Positions 23,655 to 35,190 of a stretch of 64,000 bases of DNA are shown in pieces. The DNA lies in the NCBI GenBank assembly GCA_030762175.1, contig CM060831.1, positions 81,152,001 through 81,216,000 of the forward strand, in the 5' to 3' direction. A program made the position numbers and the translations under genes. How positions within the stretch are numbered: the stretch's first letter is position 1; each line of letters opens with the position of its first letter. Source of the stretch: Metallyticus violacea. Its lineage: Eukaryota; Arthropoda; Insecta; Mantodea; Metallyticidae. The notes under the pieces were generated by a model, which saw only the letters and a program-made list of their open reading frames with translations, searched no databases and had not been told where the DNA came from.

Positions 23655-23969
23655 TGAAAATCCATTGCCTCCACGGGTGGCCTAGGTCGTTAAATCGCGG
23701 ACTCGTGAGCGGGAGGTCTGGGTTCGAATACCGTCAGGACCGTCCTCCCTGACTGAGGATTTTCCAGGTTTTCCTCAGTCCTCATAAATTGCAAATGCCG
23801 GGGAGGTACCCTAAACTTAGGCCTGGAACGCTTCCTTCCTTAAAAATAATTCCTTTCCCAGTATATCATTTCATTTCATTTCATGTATCACCAGTGTCCA
23901 TCGCCTGTGGTGCCTCTGTAGCAAAAACGGGCGTTAAACACTATTCATTCATTTCATTGAAAATCCATT
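23655..23969 (+). repeat. SINE-A with 12-bp TSD
   Basis: Full-length family member: box A tggcctaggtcg, box B ggttcgaata, common body, and an attcattcatttcatt-type tail instead of poly(A). The target duplication tgaaaatccatt is at 23655-23666 and 23958-23969. Confidence 0.9.
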
Positions 23970-24206
23970 AAAATGTTACTATAATTATCTGCTGCTATTT
24001 TAACTTTCGTCTATGATATGACAATTGCAACAACCAAACGGTTTCTTTGGAACATCATCGGAAGAGGTTCTCCCGCGGGCTTCTTCAGTTTTATGAATAG
24101 ATGAGTGCTGGGCGGCACATCCTTAAGCACTTATAATTTCTCCTCCTACTACACCTCTGTGACCTTCATTTGCTAGTGAGCCCCGCAACATCTTTCTGGT
24201 TTGTAA

Positions 24207-25491
24207 TACGAGGGTGGTATGAAAAGTTTCCGACCTAATAAAGATACAAGACATTTTTCAGATTTTTTTTTTTTTTATTTTTCAATATAGTCTCCTTGTA
24301 ACTCTACACACTTCTCCCAGCGATACTCCCATCTCTGTAACCGTCCAAATAGTACTCGTCGTTTTTCTCTGCAAAATAATTGTTCACGAAGGTGATTGCC
24401 TCTTCATTTGACGAAAATCTCAGTCCTCCGAGCGCAATTTTCAGATGAGGGAACAAAAAGAAGTCACTTGGAGCTAGATCTGGTGAGTAAGGCGGATGGT
24501 CAAGCAGTTCAAACCGTAATTCGTGGATTTTCGCCATTGCAATCGCTGAGGTGTGAGACGGTGGGTTGTCTTGGTGAAACAGGATTTTATTTTTCTGCAA
24601 AGTGGCCGTTTTTCCGCAAGTTCGGCCTTCAGATTGTCAAGTAATGATGCGTAGTATGCTCCTATAATGGTTTTTCCTCTTTGAAGATAATCGATTAAAA
24701 TAACTCCATGACTATCCCAAAAAACAGTCGCCATCACTTTCCCAGCCGAAAAAACAGTCTTTTCGTTTTTGGAGCCGGTTCCCCCTTTGCAGTCCACTGT
24801 TTGGACTCCATTTTTGTTTCGGGCGTATAATGGTGTATCCAAGTTTCATCTACAGTAATTAATCGGCGCCTAAGCTCGGATTTATTGCGCCTAAACTGCG
24901 CCAACAGAACGTTGGAAATGTTCATTCGAACACGTTTTTGGTCTAACTTGAGCAAACGCGGCACCCAACGCGCGGACAGGTTTCTCATGTCTAAATGTTG
25001 ATTTAATATGTGACAAACACGTTCTTTTGACATGTTCATAGACTCTGCTATCTCTCTCACTTTAATTCGGCGGTCGTCTAGCACCATTTGGTGAACTTTG
25101 GCGATGTTTTCGTCGGTAGTTGCAGTTTTTGGACGTCCCGAACGTTCATCGTCTCCCAAGCTCTTACGGCCACGTTTAAATTCAGCTGCCCAAAATTTCA
25201 CTGTGGTAAATGATGGTGCAGAGTCCCCATACACAGAATCCAACTCATCTTTGATTTGCGTAGGTGTATTGCCTTTCAAAAACAAATATTTAATTACAGC
25301 TCGATCTCGAAGTTTTCCATTTTCATAAAAACACATCAACTCACTCAAACGACTGTTACATAACAACTGAACGTCCAAAATGGCTGAAACTTTGGTGAGT
25401 AACTGTCAACAGATGAACAATGAAATTCACTAGCTTTTATTTACGAGTGCTGCCATCTTCATGTTCGGAAACTTTTCAGACCACCCTCGTA
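24207..25491 (-). mobile_element. Complete mariner transposon
   Basis: A 1281-bp element (24209-25489) with terminal inverted repeats cgagggtggt...gaaaagtttcc on the left and ggaaacttttcagaccaccctcg on the right, flanked by TA on both sides (24207-24208, 25490-25491). Size, TIRs and TA duplication are typical of mariner. It contains one transposase gene on the minus strand. It is the best preserved DNA transposon in the window and the likely source type of the fragment at 22013-22157. Confidence 0.92.
24304..25378 (-). pseudogene. Mariner transposase, two frameshifts
   Basis: Minus-strand transposase in three overlapping frames. 25378-24734 carries the N-terminal helix-turn-helix region (VIKYLFLKGNTPTQIKDEL, FKRGRKSLGDDERSGRP), the second helix-turn-helix (KVREIAESMNMSKE) and VDETWIHHYTPE, with the first catalytic Asp. 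The frame then shifts at about 24775 into GKVMATVFWDSHGVILIDYL (24842-24474), and again near 24600 into ILFHQDNPPSHTS (24600-24304), ending with YSPDLAPSDFFLFP. The second Asp (HQD) and third Asp (PSD) are 34 residues apart, so the triad is DD34D and all three residues are present. Only the two small frame changes appear to disable it. Confidence 0.9.
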
Positions 25492-26399
25492 TGCCGCCGA
25501 CGTTATTTTAATAATGAATGGGAAATAAACTTTTTTTACCGAGAAGGGATAGCACGTGCTTGATATGCTCAATATAACATATTTCTCGCTGAGAAATCGT
25601 TTTCGAAACGTCCATAAAGAAAGTTATGAGGAACAGGAATTTTCAGGCGAAGGATGTGATAAAGCTTTTTTGAACTGAAACAGACATTTGGTGCAAAAAA
25701 ACTTTTAAGAACAATAATATAACATTCAAACTAGACTTTATTAATAAATTAAATAAAATAAGTTACGGCAATTACTATGTAGTATTAGGGGAACAAAATT
25801 AGAATTCTTGCAAGCTATAAGTATCACATAAAAGAAACCAAATTTTTAGAAATTCACATGAATTAATGGTATATTATTAATTAAATGAAATATATGTCCA
25901 CTGATAGATAAAGCTACTGTCTGGGTATTTTTAAATGTAATCATATTTATGAACTTACCTCTTGATATCTTTACATTCACTAAAATAGAGAAAATAACAA
26001 AGTTTCGTTTTAATTGTATATTTAAGAGGAATATGTTCATATGTTTCAATAAAACAAAAACGTGTTACTATTTAAAAACAATCTCGATGTTTTACAGCAA
26101 ATATACAGAATCAACAATAAACAATCGAACGTTTCATCGAATTTCATTGGCTTTGAATTTTAGTTTAAATGTTATTGTAGTAAAAACATGTAACGTAAAC
26201 GTTTTCTGAGGTTATTAAAGAGCGCTCGCTCTTAATTACAAATATAATTCTCTAGCACTTATTAGATTAATATTTTCCATTTGCTATCTTCACGACGATG
26301 CTTCTGTTAAATATAAAACATATGCAACGTTTTAATGCAGTTTATATGCTGAATTAATTTGTCATTTCATTTTAAAATAATATAGAAAAATTTAAACGC
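25492..26399. other. No recognised feature
   Basis: AT-rich. An open plus frame (25949-26209) and its antisense have no motif. Confidence 0.4.
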
Positions 26400-27800
26400 A
26401 AGGGCATTTTTTAAATTTTGGATTTTCAAATATACCTTTACGCCTAATAGTTAAATTCCCTTAATTTTCAGAAACTATTTCTCTTATTTATTAAAATGGT
26501 ATAAACCGAATTGTTTTATGAAGAAAGAAATATCTAATTTTTAAACTTGGGGTTTCATGTATATCCCCACTCCTATGGCCCGATTTCCCTGATTTTCAGC
26601 AAGATTTTCTTGTTTTATTTACAGAGTTTAGTTGCGAAAAACATGATGCCGCTAGAATAAATTTTAAATTTTGGATTTCAGGTAAACCCCCATCCTAATT
26701 ATCTGATTAACCTGATTCCATAAACTATTTTTCTTTGTCTATTTAAATGGCATATACAGAGTTTCCTTGCGAAAAAAACACATACTAATCTACTAGAGCG
26801 ATTTTTAGATTTGGGGGTTCAGGCAAACCCCCTTCCTAATAGTTAGATTTTTAACTGATTTTCAGGACTTTTATTTTATTTTAATGATATAGGGAATTTC
26901 GTTGCGAAACAAATATTAATACCGTTTCAGCGATTTTTAAATTTAGGGTAACCCCCCTTTCTGCTAATAATCTAGCTTCACAGATTTTCAGAAACTAAAT
27001 TTAAATATTTTTTCTTAATGGCATATTCGAGAAGTAAAATAGCGCGAGTAGAACGATTTTTAGTTTCGGTTTAACCTTCACTCGTTTTTCAGGTAACCAC
27101 CCACAGCCAATAATCTGATAATTAAAAAAAAAATTGTCTTACTTGATTTAAATTGTATATACCGTGTTTTGTTGTGAAAAAATAATTATTGTTGCTACTA
27201 GAGTGACTTTTAAATTTAGGGTTTCAGGTAACCCTCCCCCCTTTCTATGGCCCGATTTTCCTGGTTTTCAGAACCTATTTTTCTTACTGTATTTAAATGA
27301 CGTACACGGAGTTTCATTGCGAAAAACATCCATTAATGCCACTAGAGCAGTTTTTAAATTTTGGGATGCAGAAAAACTCTCCCTCCTTCTAATAGTCCGA
27401 TTTCACTGATTTTCGTAAACTATTTTTAATATTTTATTTCAATGACATATCCAGGTTTTCTTTTAAAAAATTAAATTACAGCCGCTAGAGCGATTTTTAA
27501 ATTTAGTTTTATCCCACCCAAAATTTCAGGAATACCCTCACTCTCTAGTGATCCGACTTCATAGTTTTTCGAAAACTGTTTTTATCTATTTATTTTAAAG
27601 AAAATTTCTGAGTTTCGTTATGATAAAGCAAAAATTGCGGCCGCTAGAGCGATTTTTCCACTTTGTTAAAACTTTCGCTTTAGGTTAACCTCCAACCCTA
27701 ATGGTCCAATTTTGCTGGTTAACGAACTCGACGAATTGTTTATCAATTGATGGTCATATATCGAATTTCGTTGAGAAAAAATGAAAATTGCGACTGTTAG
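26400..27800 (+). repeat. Diverged tandem array, about 10 units
   Basis: Units of about 122-159 bp are repeated in one orientation. Each has, in order, gcgatttttaaattt, ggtttcaggtaacccccc-like, ctaatag/ggcc-cgattt, ctgattttcagaaact, attttatttaaatggcata, gagtttcgttgcgaaaaa and ccgctaga. Anchors of the gcgattttta box fall near 26411, 26537, 26659, 26796, 26926, 27050, 27198, 27345, 27486 and 27645. Units are strongly diverged and vary in length. There is no long ORF. Confidence 0.85.
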
Positions 27801-27810
27801 AACGTTAAAA

Positions 27811-27811
<1 letters not shown>

Positions 27812-27876
<65 letters not shown>
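27812..27876. repeat. (AC)n microsatellite
   Basis: Uninterrupted AC repeat directly after the tandem array. Open frames through it encode only Cys-Val or Thr-His repeats and are artefacts. Confidence 0.98.
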
Positions 27877-27882
<6 letters not shown>

Positions 27883-28299
27883 TCAGTGCCAGTGTGTTTG
27901 ATGCTACCGATTTGGATTTACTTTTACTTGAAGTCTTTGTTAATAGAGAATAATGAAGAATATTGATTATTATTCCAAGAAGGATAATTAATAAATTGAT
28001 AACAAAGAATTTGACTATCTTTTCCCCTCACTACTTTACCTTCCATTCTCAGCCAGTTTCTTTCTAGGCTTTAATGAACAGTTTTTATCTTCACATAATA
28101 AATTCCTGTCTTTAATTACAATTTTACTGCCTTTAATATAAGTTTTAATTTGTTTATATTTCAATCCACTTTCTTTACTATGTTAAAAAAAATTCAAAAC
28201 ACACAGACACTATACATCAGCCTTTTTACGAGCAACAATATAAGGAAGTGGTTTCCAATGATGGGTCTCCCCAATAGTGCACTTTCTTTATTTTGTTTG
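27877..28299. other. No recognised feature
   Basis: AT-rich. Nothing supported. Confidence 0.4.
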
Positions 28300-28640
28300 G
28301 ATGGAAAGCAACTGCGCAGTTGCCAACATACCCGCATATGCCATGTGTCAGTTGAAGTTTATGTTGAAAGTGTTAGAAACATGACAAGGACATTTAAGCT
28401 CGTTGCTGTGGCAACTGCAGCTGCATCCCTTATTAAAAAAAATTGTTTGTACTGCTCCTTGGTCTGGCGTTTAGAGATGAACCCATGTTTCGTCTACTGC
28501 TATGAACGGTCAGAGAAACTCACTGGAATTGCGTTTAAACAATCTAAACACTCTTACGAAATGTTCATTCGAATGTGTTTTTGGTGCAATGTTAACAAAG
28601 GCGACGCCCATCGAGTGGAAAGCTGTTTCGTATGCAAAAC
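28300..28640 (-). pseudogene. Mariner transposase relic
   Basis: Minus-strand reading from about 28605 gives HQKHIRMNIS (equivalent to DQKRVRMNIS of the complete mariner), then a decayed block around the first catalytic Asp: TKHGFISKRQTKEQYKQF, matching ETW.H...P..K. It resembles the relic at 55.2-55.9 kb (shared HIRMNI). The 168-codon plus frame over this region (28150-28656) is its antisense. Confidence 0.65.
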
Positions 28641-29487
28641 TTTATGTAAAATGTAACGGACACTCCTCTTTTTGCAATGTCAACCAAATCCCTTATCATA
28701 AGTAGCTGCCACCTAATAAAATATTTCAACTAATTTGCCTTGTGATCCCAAATGTGTAACTGAGGAATGTATGCAACTTTACCCGTGATCTATACATAAG
28801 GCATGAACTGTATTTAAACAGTAAAGGTAAACATTGTCTAGTAAGCCTGATAGGAAAGGCAATTAAATGTAAGATTACAGAAAAATGTTGTAATTCAATC
28901 TGTTCTAGCTTACATGTACATAAACCAACTGTAATTGTTCCCAAAAATCTAGGCCTTCTCTGTGATAATACTTGCATGAATAGCTTTTCAACTTTAAGAG
29001 TAATGTATAAAATATTCAGTATTTAAGCAATAAAACTGATTTAGTGGACGATGCACTAGACTGTACTAATTCTTAATAACAGAACATGGCTTAAGAGAAA
29101 ATGAGATATCACTATACATAATTAATGGATATAAACTACATTTCATTTTATTGTAGGAAAAGTCGTAAGAGCGCAGGTGTAGTAATATATGTTAAAATAA
29201 AACAGTAAGTATTTAAATATTGCAATGAAAATGCATTTGAAATAGTGGGGATAAAATTAAATCATTGACTTAAATGCATAATTCTTTGTGGCATGTATAG
29301 CTCTCCTATGTGACTTCCTCAAAATATTTTATAGCTCTTAATTTAAATTATGTGAATGATGTGAAACTTATTCTAGTTGTCTTCACATTAATGTTGCTTA
29401 TAATGAATTCAATGATTTATTAAAAATCTACAATCTAAAGTAAGTACATAAACCTTTATTCCTAGAAGGATTACCGAAACTCAAGCT
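28641..29487. other. No recognised feature
   Basis: AT-rich. No motif recognised. Confidence 0.4.
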
Positions 29488-29610
29488 ACCGCCACGGGTG
29501 GCCGAGGTCGTTAAATCGCGGACTCGTGAGCAGGAGGTCTGAGGTTCGAATCCCGTTAGGGCCTCCCTGAATGAGGGTTTTTCCAGGTATTCCTCAGTCC
29601 TGACCTTAGA
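29488..29610 (+). repeat. SINE-A 5' half
   Basis: Head and start of body only: ccgccacgggtggccgaggt, box B ggttcgaatcc, tttttccaggtattcctcag. The 3' half with the gtgtccaccgcc segment is absent. Confidence 0.85.
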
Positions 29611-30007
29611 ACCCAATTAATTGATATTGTAAATTACCAAATGCAGGTATATATTCAATTCATGATTATTAGGGATACAAGGGAAACCAGAATATTGGAA
29701 CTAAGCGAAAAATCCTTGGGTTTTTATAGGCTGAAAAATCAACTTTATTTCCAAATGTATCGAAGCACCTGGGATGTCATTAGAAAGCTGAAGTCATTTC
29801 AAATTCAGATGTCTTACATTTCAAACATTTTTATGTGAATAATTATAAATCGCAATACCTGGAGTCCATAAGCGGGAAACTGGATCACTTTGCGTCTTGA
29901 TAGCTGCAATTCGCAGCGCAGCCTAGTGGTAAGTCTTGGAGTTCAGATGTAGAGTGGATTGCAATATGGCTGTGGAAGGAAGTTTTCCATAATAATACAG
30001 TGAAGAA

Positions 30008-30203
30008 GTGATTTGACGTTACAAAGAGACCACAAATGCTGCTGCTGCTAGCGCCGGAATGGGTTTCCTAGGGGGAGACTAGTTCCGAGCGACAGCGGAG
30101 AAAGAGGAAGTATTAGCTAGATAATACCATCCAATTTCAGCAACGTATCAGCTTAGGTGGTAAAGGAACTGCACTTAACGTGTGGAAATTTCAACCTGTC
30201 TTT

Positions 30204-30240
<37 letters not shown>

Positions 30241-30621
30241 ACAGTTAGGAGATTTGCCACAATTACAAATCATTTACTCCTGAATTATTTGCGAATTGGA
30301 ATTAGAGCTTGTAGGATTTCCCCGAGGTTAGCCTTAGGTTAGTGTGTGTGTGTATATGCATTAGTTGCGAATTGGAAAAGATTTTGTTAACTTGCTCACA
30401 TATATTCTAACCTCATAAATAATTAGTTACGAATTGGAATTACAGCAGTTCGTCACTTCAAAATGCAATAACCATTCCCTTTTTCTCTCAATGCTCCGGC
30501 GCTAGCAGCAGCAGCAGAAGCAACTAACAACTCTTATAAACCGGCCTCCTCCTAGGAAACCCATTCCGGCGCTAGCAGCAGCAGCAACAACATTTGTGGT
30601 CTCTTTGTAACGTCGAGTCAC
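30008..30621. mobile_element. Inverted-repeat element (MITE-like)
   Basis: Inverted arms of about 70 bp at 30008-30076 and 30546-30621 share gacgttacaaagagacca, gctagcgccggaatgggttt and cctagg. Between them are a T-run (30208-30238), ggcgctagcagcagcagcag again at 30494, and repeated cgaattggaattaga/caga phrases. There is no ORF with a recognised domain. GC-rich arms with multiple GCAGCA repeats contrast with the AT-rich surroundings. No clear target duplication. Confidence 0.6.
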
Positions 30622-31179
30622 AGAATGTGGATACATTATTTATTTGTTTCTCAGAGCTGCCACCTCGATCGATTTTATTTATAGATGGAGAACCCAAGAC
30701 CGACTATATTTACCCTAGATCAACTACATATACCAGATTCCAAAAGGGGAAAAAATGGCGGCCAAAGTATCCCTATTACTGCCAATAGCATATTAATTTC
30801 GCAATAGGTAAGCATAACTCTTTATAAAATATACACATATAAAATATAAAATACACGCACAAAATACACATTTATCTTCTATTTTGAGAAAAGGACATAG
30901 TCTTCCTTTGCAATAGGGAGTATAGGAAACAGTTATAAACGGGTATATGAGCCACACGGAAAATCTGGAAGGATGACCGTAGTGAGCCAGCTTACCTAAA
31001 TGAAACATTAATACATTGTTCATCTTATGATAACTTGATTCAAATAATCAACTCAGCTCCCCTCTGCTCTGTCTGTCTATTTCCAAAATACATTTGAGTG
31101 CAAGATTTTATGTGGTACAGTTGTACGCAGTAACAAACACTAACTATCTCGAAAAAAGCCTCCTATATATAAAACTAAA
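30622..31179. other. No recognised feature
   Basis: Includes aaaatggcggccaaag at 30752, a short GC patch. No exon supported. Confidence 0.4.
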
Positions 31180-31390
31180 AGGTAAAATTGTGCATAGTCA
31201 AAGTCATGAGATTGTTGCTATTGTTTATGAGTATATGAAGGAAGAGACTAAACATAAGGACCGATTTTCTCCCGGATATTAAAAAGAAGTTGCATGAAAG
31301 AATTGCTGCAGCCACCAGAATACCACATAGCTCAGTTTATAGAATTGTGCGGGAGAGACAAAAACATGAAGAGGAAGAGGAAGGGACTTC
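31180..31390 (+). pseudogene. Transposase N-terminal (HTH) fragment
   Basis: Plus-strand reading KIVHSQSHEIVAIVYEYMKE followed, after a stop and frameshift, by LHERIAAATRIPHSSVYRIV and RERQKHEEE fits the N-terminal region of a family of insect IS630-like transposases (coiled segment, then RTA.A.G.S..TV.RI helix-turn-helix). The catalytic domain is missing. The frame runs into an AC microsatellite. Confidence 0.6.
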
Positions 31391-31410
31391 TTTTTGCACT
31401 TCGGAAACAA

Positions 31411-31411
31411 A

Positions 31412-31467
<56 letters not shown>
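31411..31467. repeat. (AC)n microsatellite
   Basis: AC repeat with one early interruption (acat). Frames through it are artefacts. Confidence 0.95.
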
Positions 31468-31470
<3 letters not shown>

Positions 31471-32309
31471 TGTCCCTATAAGACTAACTGAAATCGACAA
31501 TTTCGATAAGTGTGTAATTTGATGCACTGTACGCAACTTCTATATCGAAAAAAAGACTATGTCTGTAATATAAAGAGTGATACAGAAGTTATGAGAAAGT
31601 ATTAATTTTCAAGGTAAATCTACAGAGTTTGAGTTATAATTTAAAAACTGGGGCTTTAATAAGAAGAAGAAAAAGAAGAACAAGAAGCAAGGAGCGAGTT
31701 CTAATCGAAAGGCGTAATATCTCTTCGCTGAGCAAGACCTATCTTACTTCTCTTCACAGTATTTAATTGTTCCTCACTAGATTATCCAATGGCAGTTTTG
31801 CGGTATTTTGGACAGTTTTTAATTGAGTTTGAAGATTCAAGTTAAACAAAATTTTGTTTAAAAAACACATACACACAATTAAATTCTAATTCCTCACTTA
31901 AATATATTATGGTAGGTTAAGGAAAATTGCCCAAAGAAAGTGCCCACAAATGTTGGTTCTTGTGCAGTAAGATAAACGCGGGGTAAAAAGTGATAAAATG
32001 AAACTGAAACATACCTGAAAAACTCATTTTTGTAATAAGGAACAACCACAGAAAAACATATTGCATCCAGAGAGCTAAAACAGCATAATTTCACAGTTTC
32101 AAATGTGTTGCTGGAACACTAATTTAGCGTAGTAAAACGCACACTTTTGGTCTAAAATGAAAGCACAATGTTGTTCTGGAGTGTTGCCAACACCCAATGA
32201 GAAAAAGTGGCTAAAACTTAATGCTAAAGCTGTCCAGAATTTTTTATACAGTAAAGGAGATAAACTAGTAAGATTTTGATTCACATCACGATATAATCTA
32301 AGTACAACT
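31468..32309. other. No recognised feature
   Basis: AT-rich, with a gaagaagaaaaagaagaa stretch near 31661. Nothing recognised. Confidence 0.4.
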
Positions 32310-33060
32310 CATCTAATGAAATAAATGTCATCGTCGTCGTCTTCCTGCTCCTCCTCCTCCTCCTCCTCCTCCCCCTCATCCATTAGGGCACTAATGTCAA
32401 ATTCCTCGGATAAACGCTCTCTTTCGTCTACATTTGTGTGTAGGTCAACTTTGTTCCAGCAGTTGTTTTTATTTTATTTATTTATGGACGCTCTTTAACA
32501 TCTCAGGTCATCAGCGTCCCATTCAACTCAGGGCGTGAAATGGCCGGCTAATTTTGTTCAGAGGCCTCTCTTTCCGCTTGAGGTTCTTTATCATGCCGTA
32601 AATGTACGACATGGGACCCACGGCTTTACTTCCCTTCCGAAGGAAGCCATACTTAGGATTTTTATGCCCGAAAAAAATCCATCGATCCTGGCCGGGCTGG
32701 AACCCGCGATCTTGGGTTTAAGAAGCAAGTATGCTAACCACTACGCCACCAGGACCGACCCAACAGGTTGTAGATCACTGAATGGGATGCCATATGAAAG
32801 CAACACTTTTCCACATGACGAAGTCCAAATCTTACTACCAAAATAGCTGATAGTGTTTTTGTTTTCACACTATTCCTAAGTTTATTTTTAACGAGATTAA
32901 CTGGACTAAAAACCTTTCTACTTTCGCATTTGAGTGTGCCAAAAGCTAATGAAAGCAATCCAGAAAATGAATTATCTCCTTCAGCGTAATTGTATTGATG
33001 GACTTCTTGCCAAATTTCTGCTGTAGAATACGCATTAATCCATTTCATGAAGCCTACATT
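32310..33060 (-). pseudogene. hAT-like transposase C-terminus split by a SINE
   Basis: Minus-strand reading from 33048 gives LLSLAFGTLKCESRKVFSPV, then NLVKNKLRNSVKTKTLSAIL and VRFGLRHVEKCCFHM. This matches the C-terminal dimerisation region of hAT-type transposases (SNA..ER.FS..N..K...RN.L). A SINE-B copy interrupts it at 32471-32759. Left of the SINE the frame appears to resume with LHTNVDERERLSEEFDISAL followed by a Glu/Asp-rich tail encoded by a (TCC)n-rich tract (about 32320-32400). The upstream catalytic region is not seen. Confidence 0.65.
32471..32759 (-). repeat. SINE-B inserted in hAT-like relic
   Basis: Full-length minus-strand copy: tRNA-like head at 32759-32680 (box B ggttccagccc, mutated), usual body, tail ataaataaataaaat. 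An imperfect target duplication (cagcagttgt on the left, aacaggttgt on the right) fits insertion into the hAT-like coding sequence. Confidence 0.85.
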
Positions 33061-33180
33061 TCCCCATCTATTTTAAATTCTTCCAAAACTATCTTCATAG
33101 CCTAAAGCCAAACCAATTCACTAACCGACTGTTTCACTGATTTTAAAGTCTAATTAACGCTAATTATCCACACAGTACTC

Positions 33181-33660
33181 CTAATGCAAACCTTGGGTAA
33201 ATCCTAGAAAAACCGGTGGACCCAGCGAATCCTGCAGACCCCTTTCCTGCACAGCATGCCGATTTGTAGATGCCCACTTATGGTTGTTGTAACAACTGCC
33301 ATCCCTTGGAAATGTAGTATTGTCAGACCACAGTATTCTTGTACAGAGGTCATCTTCTTTATCGTGCGCCTCTAACAAATAATTGTGTTTAACAAAACAT
33401 TCACCCTCCACAAGATTATGAGTAAAATACACGACATATATTATCGCAGATACAGATAGTTCTCCCGCAATATATCTGGAAACAACTGTGATGTTCTTGA
33501 AGTGTTCGAGTAATCTGGGCGTATTCAAAGTGTCGTCACCATTGCCAGCATCCTCTCCTCCAACTGAAGTGTGGAACGATGCGACAAGTCGCTGCTGGCC
33601 GTCGACGATACCAGTTTCCCTCATTTCTGTACAGTCGTACAAACACATGGCGACTTGTAT
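33181..33660 (-). pseudogene. DDE transposase relic, central part
   Basis: The 155-codon frame 33181-33648 (minus) includes a helix-turn-helix-like block (TVVSRYIAGELSVSAI) and ILWSDNTTFPRDG, then NNHKWAS and HAVQERGLQ. It corresponds to the (L)WTDE..F.RDG...HN.H.W....PHA.R.R segment of insect Tc1-type transposases. The residue after the first catalytic Asp is changed and the second and third catalytic motifs are absent. Confidence 0.6.
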
Positions 33661-34439
33661 AGGATATCTTACCCTGTAAAGTTTTGCGGCAATTTAGGGA
33701 CGATTACTGCTGTCATGCATATTAACATTTATGTCACAGCACACTGCTGAACTGAGCTGCTATGGCGATACATGTCTAAATGTCACGGTTCACCACCAGT
33801 GCGGACGCTTTGAATTCGGTATTAATATCAGTGGTATGTGTTGATTCTGCCTTTTATTTATATGTTTTCATTTATTAATGGTATATTTGGTTTGTTTCGC
33901 TATAAGACGTCGTGGAAGCACACATACAGACGTTTTAAAGGATATTTATTCCGCAGATACCATTAACAGTACACTACTTACCCAACTTAGCTCTGGATGA
34001 AAATTATGGATTAGAGAACTAGTTTCATCTTCAGTTTAACTGTCCAGCTTCCCTTTAACCGGTCGGTAATTATTGGCGATATTTTAATTGCATCCTGTAT
34101 AATCAACATTGACATTAATGCATTTTACAGCAGTTTCATGACGCACAAACTAACGACTCAAGTAAATGCATGGTATGGCTAGAAATATTGATTGATTAAA
34201 TAACATTATCAAACATTTAATTCTATTTGTATTTAAATGGATAACACAAAACTGTAAGTTTATTATTACCAAAAATAGAAACGGTGTAACTTATAACATA
34301 AAATTCTCTATATTTTTGTCGCCATACACACACGCACACATACACTAAATTCTAACTGCTATCATGCTGTTACCATCATACACTCTCTCTCCAGTGTCAG
34401 TGTTTAAAGAAATCTTTTATACAACATGTCCCTTACGAC
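33661..34439. other. No recognised feature
   Basis: Includes an AC-rich patch at about 34328-34345. No gene supported. Confidence 0.4.
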
Positions 34440-35190
34440 TCTATTTGCAATACATGGTTTATGGTTTTCGCAACTTAAAAGAAGACATTGAGATCACTAA
34501 CAATGATAACACGCTTCCCATTATGTGAATGATAATGTCCAAATTTTCTGTCAATATGTATATAGTACTACTGGGGGCTCTTATAAGTGCATATTAGAAT
34601 TACCTGTAGTTCAGAAAATTCCACCCTGCAGGTTTCAAAATGTTCTTCATCATTAAAACGTTCCAAATTTAAGAATGGTTTCCATTTCAAGGCTTACTTA
34701 ACACATGTTTTCCTATCGTTTCCCCAACAAATTTTATCTTAAAGAGAAAGTATTGAGGCAGAAATAATCGCTATTTCGTAACCAGTGTTCTGTATTGAAA
34801 ACAACATATAAATCTGCTAAATTATTGCTTACTAAAGCTTCAATGTTTGCATTTTTATTACCCAAACCTTGTTAAACTTGAAATATCGTACAGATTACTT
34901 CTAGAAACACCAAAATGATAATATTTCTTAAAAAAATCTTCTCTTACATTTGTCAGTGTGTTTCTTTCTCTCTCTGACTTCCGAACTCTGACTTCCTCCT
35001 CTGTTCTATTCCCCTGCCCCATTATGTCATTTTCTTGGGTTCTTTCCGTGATATACAGTGTGATCTTGATATGCATGGTGGTTTTCATGTTGCAAATCTA
35101 TTACTTATATGATATCCTTCCAGATTATAGCGATTTGTTTAATGATCAAGGCACGGCGACTGAAGATCTATTTTTGCCAAATGAAGGGTG
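34440..35190 (-). pseudogene. Non-LTR retrotransposon endonuclease relic
   Basis: Minus-strand reading from about 34860 gives NIEALVSNNLADLYVVFNTE then HWLRNSDYFCLN, matching the N-terminal AP-endonuclease (EEP) domain of LINE ORF2 (NI..L......D......E.WL). Further on it gives FETCRVEFSELQVILICTYK, SPQ and RVIIVSDLNVFF. These correspond to the (F)E....E......L..YRSP and ..GDFN catalytic segments, with Gly of GDFN changed to Ser and Phe to Leu. The upstream frame 34858-35088 may be the preceding part of the same element. The RT domain is absent. Confidence 0.65.

Noticed and set aside
27666..27966. Open frames with long Cys-Val or Thr-His repeats
   Set aside because: They translate the AC microsatellite and have no other coding content.
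28150..28656. 168-codon plus-strand open frame
   Set aside because: Largely antisense to a minus-strand mariner relic; no domain in its own frame.
30752..30767. aaaatggcggccaaag as a YY1-type site or start of a MAAK... exon
   Set aside because: Single motif match; the frame stops after 13 codons and no linked exon was found.
31279..31536. Open frames through the second AC repeat
   Set aside because: Microsatellite artefact; the real signal nearby is a broken transposase N-terminus on the plus strand.
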